Part shown: positions 34,901 through 39,562 of the stretch, piece after piece
Layout: the number at the start of each line of letters is the position of its first letter
Numbering within the stretch: the first letter of the stretch is position 1
Source: a virus
Direction: 5' to 3' (one strand)
Virus record (IMG/VR): IMGVR_UViG_3300025120_000109
Coordinates: 1 to 46,318 of that record
DNA: 46,318 nt
Translations under genes and position numbers: made by a program
The notes under the pieces: model-generated
Database searches by the model: none
The model's input: the letters and a program-made list of their open reading frames with translations, nothing else
Told to the model about the DNA's origin: nothing

Positions 34901-35615
34901 TTGATCCGTCTGATGACAGCATTGTTGAGTATGGTTCGGTCATTATGTAGAATGGATTTCCTTTGGCGTCTACATTAAATTTGTAAGTGTTACCCCTATA
35001 GAGTGTTATCTCAGGATTGCTTTCGCCTTCCAGGTGTGGAAACTGATAAGCACCGGTCACTGCCTGCACCTTGTATTCTGCTTCTGCACCTGTGCCAGGA
35101 CTGTCTATCTCTATTGCATCTGGTCCATTGGACACCCAGAAGTATTCCCTATAATTTACTAATTTGTCTAGGTCAATTGCAGGATTCCAACTATATACGT
35201 GTTCCTTGTTAAGTCTGTCGTGATTATTGACCTTACCGCCTAAGTATTTCAATTGGTTTATGTAATCGTCGTATGTTCCTGTGAACTTGACTTGATCCTC
35301 TGGATTTACACTTGTTGTGTCTCTGTCCGTGTAGGTGATTGTGGGCTCGAGTTGGTAAGCCATCCTATCTCTACTCGTTGTTGAAATATATCTGTCCGTA
35401 GATTTCCTAGTATAAGCATCCTGCCTACCAACAAATCCGTCTAGTCTCTCCAGTGCTCCTTTCTGGACCAATGGATCCAATGTGCTTGACAAGAATCTTT
35501 GATTAGCGGCAGTCCTGTAAAATGCAGGCAGATGTTGTACAGTACGTCTGTACTCGTTTGTGCCTTGTTTTATAACTTCGTTGTTGGTTAAAGAATTTGT
35601 AGGAGTGTCAGCCAT
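22992..35615 (-). CDS. giant baseplate/tail structural protein (gp7 position)
   Basis: A 4207-residue structural protein following gp6, where T4 has gp7 (1032 residues). The first 200 residues look like a baseplate anchoring part. Residues about 195-285 resemble a cupredoxin domain (C273, H276, M279). Residues about 1640-1690 look like a small carbohydrate-binding module (ITYWTANSDYRIG-like, then YWTLKRD). Residues about 2090-2520 are FG-GAP-like beta-propeller repeats (VISAPG, VVAGAP, FVSAPG, VGAPGV). Residues about 3195-3260 carry GGSGY-type repeats, and 3400-4150 carry many F-GDGST fibre repeats. DGST occurs 16 times. AGGA lies 6 nt before the ATG, which overlaps gp6's stop. It probably forms baseplate periphery or long fibres that contact the host. 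Confidence 0.7.
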   Translation of the reverse strand: MADTPTNSLTNNEVIKQGTNEYRRTVQHLPAFYRTAANQRFLSSTLDPLVQKGALERLDGFVGRQDAYTRKSTDRYISTTSRDRMAYQLEPTITYTDRDTTSVNPEDQVKFTGTYDDYINQLKYLGGKVNNHDRLNKEHVYSWNPAIDLDKLVNYREYFWVSNGPDAIEIDSPGTGAEAEYKVQAVTGAYQFPHLEGESNPEITLYRGNTYKFNVDAKGNPFYIMTEPYSTMLSSDGSSSTLYTSGVTNNGADEGTVTFVVPTNAPNTLYYQCGNHDAMYGVLHVQTVDAGTQINVEDDIVGVKNYKLRTLDLSNGMKIKFSNTRVSSAYQNKEYYIEGVGEAIRITDVSTLATPESYSDSGVPVDKDYITIKRSSLDQNAWSRYNRWFHRSVIEKSSAVNGTATVLDETDRAKRPIIEFDSGLALYNSGTTAKTPVDLYDTTQTDAFSNVSGTFGYIVDGVPITDGMRVIFSADTDPLVRNKIYVVNFVDAGDSSVLSLTLSEALNGTAGDKETVFVKQGTSNKGKSYYYNSSTTRWQTTQQKTKLNQQPLFNMYDNNHTLFDDATAYPNSSFVGAKVFAYATSDNATTDTVLGIKVKYNTINNVGDMVFESDHTSGTFTYQDDGVTTTKNLAEGHLHYTTSSTSHNSKSAWVKRTNESKQRVIRTFIVDDTEKRLFPIDFYANSSSSSDLEVSASVNGIRKTLTTDYTLVDGTANKYVRFVNELKVNDQVRLAGYSTADKLADKGIYEIPENLSTNSLNETVGTFTYGQILKHSTDILDKDSELTGAIPGVTNLRDKPDAKLKGGTIHQHEAPLAPAIFNLVDQDANAIRAIDYVNQEYEKWYNAFLTYATGTAYEGNAADRVDEIIIGINQGRNSSFPFYYEDMVGWGENVSLRTYTVQGASQTEYALDSQHNLTTLGNRAVYVYKNDVQLVHDSEYTFSTADDSVTISATLTAGDIIKIKDYSDTTGSYMPPSPTKLGMYPKFKPETFTDNTYITSQTVLRKHDGSIIKSYGDERDALILELEKRIYNNCKTAYDSTLLDLSDVRPGAFSTTEYSLSEINDVMGGDFYSWAGRNNVQYINNTTFVEGSPFTYNYCKSTDRITGTTLPGYWRGIYQYFYDTDSPHLRPWEILGHSEKPSDWDTTYGAAPYTAGNSVLWNAIASEPGRYGKPNIANYIPVDASGNLLDPIAAGLIQDFNVPGRTLHWKFGDHGPAETSWRRSSSYPFTVMKTLATTKPAKFFSTFFDLSRLTTNTAGNQIYSDTGIRLRFKTSKYHLETSIDNNTGVTTRYITAGYQVFIINSLIANNLDPITFYYDKMKNLNVQLAYKLGGFTDKGNIKVLTDSVSPGSTSGSKFIPDENYKILFRTSNPVESFEYSGVLIEKNTDTTTSTDGSTVTDVGGYKVLGYSTSKPFFRFTYPAKSSNSKKISVAGSVSVEQHSNFQETVQTIPYGYVFTTIQDVADFLFGYGNYLESLGFKFNKYSNEIRETLNWSNAVREFLFWTTQKWAPGSAITVSPAADGFELDTNNSVVGKLRNLAGDYSLLDAGGRKIDIREVSTKRTGKTFDLDIKSQDVGLFNISLNTVQKEHMLIFDNSTVFSDIIYEPFTGFRQARLKLVGWKTAGWNGDYYAPGFVFDAAQVTYWTANSDYRIGDSIEYQGKFYVAKSNHNSMDKFENTYWTLKRDKPAPQLIPNFDYKISQFNDFYNLESSNFDESQQKLAQKLIGYQSRDYLENLFVNDVSQYKFYQGYIREKGTQNAIDKILKAKYENSDITLDLYPEWMIRTGTFGNTDARENIQITLSDSEVNADPQSIELLDNATDTKTYSRSLAVNKEDFYRKPVEYTASTTFALLDYTKEGVDRDNTQVFKTAGYPQLGQVQHTGFDIDDLLNLDINSIDKNDLVWIANKQDKDWDVYRLTSAGIKIATLSTSENATKLLIEFTGSHGLSAGNNTTPADYFAISNSEATTLNRVFQVTSTPNHKTVIVDYEDNVNFIPTLLDGSTADSYGNVYKFVSVRVASMDNVNDRLDYHVYLDKNDSLSVPGDKIFTDADTTGLWRVYEKQDPYTEFRTFSPNASLSDQDFGYKIVARNDGRSAVISAPGKGQGELHFLFRSNHSAGTQYSVQSTVTMTDNNDNTSRLGESLSMSTDENLVVAGAPYTNTLGLDGSTRQLDAGLIKTFVWDSSTFKYGALGTVNPPTDGSSSNENLNFGWAHKISEPGLLSVRDTATKYLFVSAPGHANDNGRVYMYTWGIGADGSTYDTWTLDYTLEAPSAGQGHRFGHRLDANDNGDILAVSSLAPGQAGKVEIFVRVGQSNDDSTQNSFTLAQTLTGTSGDGSTLNTSFGESITMSKDGTKLFVGAPGVDGTDTPDTGVVYVYKWNRDGSTNTYTLDQTISEPDTLSGAKFGSSLSVNQSATRLIIGAEKAANPREMKFESGETTFDLQDTTIVDTNASSGAVYTATLYNTKYVIDDRLVSPTVSPHDDYGRGVCMIDNNVFVGAPKDEGNSGLSNDGSVYCLDLTEEDVYAWKNIATEKAFVDISKLGQVFDFNNGSKQIRDYYDLYDPVKGRILGIADREINIKSPWDPAVYNTGDKANTATPWAENHIGETWWDLSAVKWLWYEQDSQEYKVNNWGKTFPGSNINIYEWTESRFTPTEWNNFSGTQEGVSAQVTGEASDNYTQIQRYSSVLDTFVNYYFFWVKNRASIPTNTVVQRKNTTAFVSSIIANPSKSGLKYYSITDTDKLILNGVNDLINSAIVLNIDIRTNNFDGDSHTVWKLARESDPDYRPGHQIESRWWDSLVGKNITGDSVPDIDLPLNEKYGNSIRPRQSWYVDRYSALKELVDYANTILKKNQLVGQIRLGNLDSKEPEPNTVSGLWDGQVDTYAELTYINTADISGTLNYLVKADETANNYWAIYQWDGTLWNRTRIQTYNTSNYWSYTDWYGTDPAIHEMLHDENTPIDKQVTFEYELDTLDLALGKHVKVTNADTGGWKLFMKTATGWTNVGTENGTVRLSTKLYDYSQDATGFASGDNFDDNTFDQEPVTETRNILTALRDDLFIGDLKVEYNTLFFTGLRKVLAEQIYVDWMFKTSFINAVNKVRQFDQRKTYTTGTDSWIESYINEVKPFHTKLREYKLGYNAPEQHDSVITDFDNPPFYDASVSKIRRLNPQYDIDKLKQYPWQLWYDYHRKHVKSITVTHGGSGYVRVPTVTITGDDSTSATATATIQSGAVTSITVTGVGFGYSTTPTISITGGLADGSTPTDVAKAYVNLDNDLVRDFLTTIKFDRISSTSKVVNWTASTIYKYGALLRYKNQLYKVTNEFTSTTDFDDNVNSVYKYFGDESGLTAADRILGFYTPASGMPGNELSQVMSGVDYGGTMVTGLLFSQSQGWDNSPWYDYPWDNYGLSRTVPFLADGSTKSYTFDTAPQVGEVFHVYSTEDDSTRRKLSDTFSGDGSTRTFTLSTSPNENALIEFIPADDDGVLTPTDDRTLDSIVKGGLFTKDGLYGSALGSAPSDINVDGDEFISSTTSHAPEETVPGQIFDTVDIKVYTSPTSGAPFITEKIYTGDATTTTFSLAEHPGTVGSVTVSVNGVIKKLTTDYTVDVGAKTITFGSAPGSGTVIATKTFAISGRQFKALDQFTGDGSTTVYTTSSREDFNLDSTLAELYVTVNGVPTTAFNSSSTSPEFGDGSTTSLGNTLIIDFNSAPASGAFIQIAGFMKSPSNASGRNHMRMRNEEITFDGSTTHVLTHPPGTIRPLTGLTLIEVDGKMLRAPDTTYYKGDGSTYTYGVATGLSDDSTVDPAKTISSASQVEVHVNGGLKTLTTDYTVDTGSQNINFTSGSVPRSDQMVSITTFVDHHFSIDASNRLVLNLTQIAADGYTLNVNDKMAVTTFNNAVGMSLRREVLEGRPDGVYKTYFTPTNSTYMYVWLNGESLIQNNDFTLTGGNTITVIGKTMTSSDRLDILYFASPTIANAVGYRIFKDMMNRTFYKRISKTHTTELTLTLATDATTITVADGTKLADPQSIIGLDGSTISTIIPGVVFIDKERIEYFTKTGNTLGQLQRGTLGTGIKGHGSGTEVVDVSGTQTIPYVDTVYTNTFISDGSTASFTISQTPSSATELDIFIGGQRLLLTSEDGSTINYSVDGSNVVTLTSVPPISMQIKILHKRGQVWTTAADGNPADGKGLQGSITAQSKFIADEPTNSPE
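23080..25400 (-). repeat. tail-fibre type protein repeats within the giant gene
   Basis: This stretch encodes a succession of units with F or Y-x-GDGST, then SVNGV-K-LTTDYTVD, then ITF-S-P-SG, each about 75-100 residues. They differ at the DNA level, including codons, so they are old protein repeats rather than recent tandem duplications. Confidence 0.6.
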
Positions 35616-38600
35616 TAGTATCCTGCCCCACTACTGCCGGTACTTGAACTTGATCCCGAACCTGTTGTAGTAGAGCCTGACACTGCTGATCCTGATGAGG
35701 TGTTTGACGTGGCAGTTGATGTAGATGTGACCACAGTACCGGAAGCCTCTAATTGGTTGGCTCCTAGTGCTGTTATAATCGACACATCATCAACGGTGGC
35801 CCCACTGATGAAAATTTCGTCTGCCGCTGAGTTGATCTGAAACAGAGACCCAAACCCCTGTCCGGACTCATTTGGCACAATTACTACCGTCAAAAGATCC
35901 GGTGCAAGTTGGTTGTGTACATAAGCGGCTAATTCTGTGAAATAAAAAGAATCCCCAAAATCCCAGTTGTCTAACGCAAAGAATTCATTTATAGCGGCAA
36001 TAACTCTTGTTTTGATCACTGCATCTGTGACATTAGTTTTTAAATTTTTTACAACTTTGAAAGTTGCTTGTAACTGTTCTTCTGCATCACTGCCAAATAG
36101 AATTTTATATTTTACCGGATGGTATATTACTTGATCTGATAGAGATTTTAAAGGATTCAATGCACCCGAATAATTGATTCTCAATTGATCAGATGTTGAT
36201 GTTATTGGCTTTGTGCCGCCATCTTGTAACCATATTCTAAATAAATTGTCGTAAGTTCTTTCTAGCAAATAGGTATCTATAATATTTGACACACTTGGAT
36301 CTATCCTTGTTTCCTGTCCTGCATGATGTTTATATTGGAAATCTATTGAACTTCTGCCTCGTCTGGCGTAATAGTCTGTAGTCGTTGACAATGTGTTTGT
36401 GCTTAACACATACTTCTTGACAACATCTTCCGCACCATCATAAAAATAAAATAGTTGTCCGTCAGTGTATGTTGCAGTGTTTAAATTAATATCTGTCTCT
36501 TTTTCCGTAACAACAAAGTTTGATGCCGCATATGGTCTGTATCTCTCAATGCTATCATAAGAAATATATTTTTCAAAGAAAACAAATTTAGTTGACACCG
36601 ATGTGTCTGGTTCAATAAAAATATCATATATTTCAGGATTGTCTACAACACCGTCGTCGTCATTATCAAAGAATCCAACTTTTACTTTCCTGTTATCTTG
36701 GAACCCGTCGTCTTCTGTTACTGTATCAGTAATCTGCCATATTAACGGATAGCCTATGCTGGATCCAGTTGACACAATGCTGTTTGTTTTTAAAATTTTT
36801 ATTGTGTCTTTGACCGTTTTTCCTGTTTTGTAATCATAAATTTTTTCTTCAATATCGTAATGAAATTTATTCTGCCCTTCAGACTCGAAAATGTAGTCCA
36901 TTTTTCTGTATGTCACTGTGTAGGTGTTTCCGTCATTTGTAAATTTGAACCACCAACTTGAGTCAAGAGCGGTGCCTGCTGTGGAACCCGTGTTATTTAG
37001 ATTAAACACTGAACTTGAACTTAGGTTTGTTGATGTAATGACCTTCCATTCTTCTGAATCCACATCGTACCTTAAACCAAACTCTTCATATGCTTCTATA
37101 CGGTCTCGTATGTTGGCTTCCAGTGTTGCTGAGAATGACGTTGTAAAATTTGGAATCACTGTACTCAAAACAGAACCATTAGGTATTATGTTTGCCAAAG
37201 TAATTGGTCCAGCACCAGATGATAAGTTTCCTTGACCGCCATTTGAGCCATCTCCTTCGACAGCAGAAATTTTAGCCCATTTCCGATCTTCAGCTAATTC
37301 GGTACCTGAAGTTACAAGACTTCCATTTAAAAATTCTCTTGTGTCGGGTGACGTAAATTTAATAAGTGAACCAGCCTTTGCGTATTGTAAATTTGATGTT
37401 GCTGTATCTCCCGTTGCAAGTGCACCGCCTGAAGTGAAATATCCTGTGTTGGTGTTTGTCGTTGTCGTAGATGAATTCCATGTTGCCGTGAGTGAGCTTA
37501 AACTTTTTGCGGAGTATTTGTCATAATAAAAATGACGCGAGTATGCTGTCTTTAATTTTGCTTCAACTGATGAATCTATCACAGTCTGCACATCACTGCT
37601 GTTGTTAAACGTGAAAGTGAATGTTGGTGCAGTTTCTTCTCTGTATAACATTCCGTCCTCGGCAAAAACACTTATATTTGAATATGCGCCAGTTGGATCT
37701 AAAATCTCTTTTGCTCTGCTTATCCCTGATGCAGATCTGTTTACTGATCTAACTTTTACGATCTCTTGTGATGCACTCAAAGGAACTATCTGATAGTCTT
37801 CAGCAGTGATCATTCTGTTCTGTGAATAATAAACCTGTGCGGCCTTTTCCTTTATCGATGCGTTTGACTCTGTTTCTGCTGAATTGTAGATCGATGCCTT
37901 TAAACTCATTGTCACTGACAATGTCTGTGAAGAACCGTTTAAGTCTTGATACGTTGCATCTATCTGTACATTTTGCATGTCAGCGGGTTGAAGTGAATAC
38001 TTGGCATTGTCGCTTACTCTGTAGTAAGCTCTAAAAGATCCAAGTGGCAAATTAGAAAAATTACCATCACCAAACACTAGATCTATTGCATCTTCGTTTT
38101 TTGTTATTACGTTGTAAATGTTTCTTTCATCTTTTGACAATGAATTATAAATCGCATTATTGCCAGACAGTGCAGATACCTTTTCCCATTTTTCTATTAT
38201 CTGTCCAAATTGGTCTAACTTGTACAACCAAACATCGGAATCGTTAACGTTTATTGTTGCTAAACTTTTAACATAATTTGTAATTGCATTGTCCACTGTG
38301 AATATAGTGTCTTGCAAAGTTCCTTGTTTGAATAGGAAGAAATATCCTGTGTTGTTCGAAGCGTCGCCTGAACCGTCATTACGGTATGTGTAAGTCAACC
38401 CTGTGCCTTCTACTGGATCTGATTCGTAAATTGAATCACTGTCGTTTATTGTAGACGGTACTATTTCAAAAGCTCTGCTTACACCACCTACTGATTTCTG
38501 AAAACCAAAAATAGGCAATCCGTTTTGATTAGATGCCAATGTGTAAACTTCTGTATCTACCCCACCTATTGTTCCTTTTTCTCTGGGCTTTCCAAATAAT

Positions 38601-39103
38601 TGGCCTTGCTGATTTGCGGCATTTAATATCGCAGTAAATTGTTCTCTGTAATTAGAATTTGCTGAGTCGTTCCACACTATTGTGCTGTTTGCTAAATTTG
38701 TTCCTGATGAATCTGTAACGTCTTGTGTTGTAGAGATTGAATTTATTTTTAACAATCCTGTTGCAGGCTTGTTTCTTTTTGCATTGTAGTTAATAAGCCT
38801 TGCTAACCTTAAGATCGAATTTCTTCTCTCTGCTGTCTCAAGAAAATTTTCTCTTGCATTCAAGTCAACTCTGAAAGAAAGTGCCTGTGCTATGTAGGCA
38901 ATAAGATCTATCAGTGCAACGTACTCCGAACTTTCTACGAAGTCATTGAAATCATCTGGATAGTTCTCACGCAGATACGCCACCATTGTTCTACGTAATG
39001 TTTCGAAGTCGTAACTTTTAAAATCTGCCTGTTGGAATGACTGGTAGATCTTTCTCCAATCTTCCGCAACTAATAATCTGTTTTGTCTATCTGTAGTGGC
39101 CAT
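35615..39103 (-). CDS. 6: baseplate wedge protein gp6-like
   Basis: A 1162-residue protein with the gp6 start, including WRKIYQSFQQADFKSYDFETL and ENYPDDFNDFVESSEYVALIDLIAY, that marks the baseplate J/gp6 family. T4 gp6, which forms the iris-like inner wedge ring with gp7 and gp53, has 660 residues, so this is nearly double. The extra length is spread in the middle (about residues 400-1000). The C-terminus is a low-complexity Ser/Thr/Gly tail ending AGY. No Shine-Dalgarno sequence precedes the ATG; a CATAAATA late box lies 14 nt upstream. It follows gp25 in transcription with a 42-nt gap. Confidence 0.85.
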   Translation of the reverse strand: MATTDRQNRLLVAEDWRKIYQSFQQADFKSYDFETLRRTMVAYLRENYPDDFNDFVESSEYVALIDLIAYIAQALSFRVDLNARENFLETAERRNSILRLARLINYNAKRNKPATGLLKINSISTTQDVTDSSGTNLANSTIVWNDSANSNYREQFTAILNAANQQGQLFGKPREKGTIGGVDTEVYTLASNQNGLPIFGFQKSVGGVSRAFEIVPSTINDSDSIYESDPVEGTGLTYTYRNDGSGDASNNTGYFFLFKQGTLQDTIFTVDNAITNYVKSLATINVNDSDVWLYKLDQFGQIIEKWEKVSALSGNNAIYNSLSKDERNIYNVITKNEDAIDLVFGDGNFSNLPLGSFRAYYRVSDNAKYSLQPADMQNVQIDATYQDLNGSSQTLSVTMSLKASIYNSAETESNASIKEKAAQVYYSQNRMITAEDYQIVPLSASQEIVKVRSVNRSASGISRAKEILDPTGAYSNISVFAEDGMLYREETAPTFTFTFNNSSDVQTVIDSSVEAKLKTAYSRHFYYDKYSAKSLSSLTATWNSSTTTTNTNTGYFTSGGALATGDTATSNLQYAKAGSLIKFTSPDTREFLNGSLVTSGTELAEDRKWAKISAVEGDGSNGGQGNLSSGAGPITLANIIPNGSVLSTVIPNFTTSFSATLEANIRDRIEAYEEFGLRYDVDSEEWKVITSTNLSSSSVFNLNNTGSTAGTALDSSWWFKFTNDGNTYTVTYRKMDYIFESEGQNKFHYDIEEKIYDYKTGKTVKDTIKILKTNSIVSTGSSIGYPLIWQITDTVTEDDGFQDNRKVKVGFFDNDDDGVVDNPEIYDIFIEPDTSVSTKFVFFEKYISYDSIERYRPYAASNFVVTEKETDINLNTATYTDGQLFYFYDGAEDVVKKYVLSTNTLSTTTDYYARRGRSSIDFQYKHHAGQETRIDPSVSNIIDTYLLERTYDNLFRIWLQDGGTKPITSTSDQLRINYSGALNPLKSLSDQVIYHPVKYKILFGSDAEEQLQATFKVVKNLKTNVTDAVIKTRVIAAINEFFALDNWDFGDSFYFTELAAYVHNQLAPDLLTVVIVPNESGQGFGSLFQINSAADEIFISGATVDDVSIITALGANQLEASGTVVTSTSTATSNTSSGSAVSGSTTTGSGSSSSTGSSGAGY

Positions 39104-39117
39104 ACTGTTTGTATGGA

Positions 39118-39125
39118 TATTTATG
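39118..39125 (-). promoter_or_regulatory. late promoter motif CATAAATA upstream of gp6
   Basis: CATAAATA followed by TCC on the minus strand in the 42-bp gap between gp25 and gp6, 14 nt before the ATG at 39103. The same 11 bases, CATAAATATCC, precede the fibre gene at 8405. Confidence 0.6.
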
Positions 39126-39145
39126 TATTAAATTAACTGCGTATA

Positions 39146-39562
39146 TTAAGATAGGCGTAGTAACGAATTTTCATCGAAATCAAACCGTAGTTTCTCGGTA
39201 ATATCCAAAGGTACGTATGTTATAGTAGCCTGTATGGCTATTCCTTTATCTGCTTCTGTGACCCTTATGTCCTGTGTTGCTATACGAGGATCTGCATTGA
39301 GATTTGCTGTCACATCCTCTAATATGGCATCCTTTAATTGTTCAGTAAAAGGTTCAAAGATTGCATCATATATGATAGTGCCAAATTCTGGATTCTCAAC
39401 TCTCTCGCCCTTACGCACACTCAATCTGTTTATAAGGTCCTGTTTGGCACACTCAAAATCATATAGCTTAAAATTTTTTTGCTCTGCCTTTGAGCTGAAA
39501 CCTTTGAAGGTCACTGATTTGTTTGCCAAATTACTTCCTGATCCGCCGCCGCCGTATGCCAT
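39146..39562 (-). CDS. 25: baseplate wedge protein gp25-like
   Basis: A 138-residue GPW/gp25-family protein. The FKLYDFECAKQDLINRLSVRKGERV-like segment (split here: DLINRLSVRKGERV) and NPEFGTIIYDAIFEP are the family hallmarks, followed by the ADPRI and ITYVPLDITEKLRF strands. gp25 joins the wedge to the tail sheath and helps start sheath assembly. The first 15 residues are a Gly/Ser-rich addition (MAYGGGGSGSN). AGGAGA at the end of gp5 serves as its ribosome site, and it overlaps gp5 as TAATG. Confidence 0.9.
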   Translation of the reverse strand: MAYGGGGSGSNLANKSVTFKGFSSKAEQKNFKLYDFECAKQDLINRLSVRKGERVENPEFGTIIYDAIFEPFTEQLKDAILEDVTANLNADPRIATQDIRVTEADKGIAIQATITYVPLDITEKLRFDFDENSLLRLS

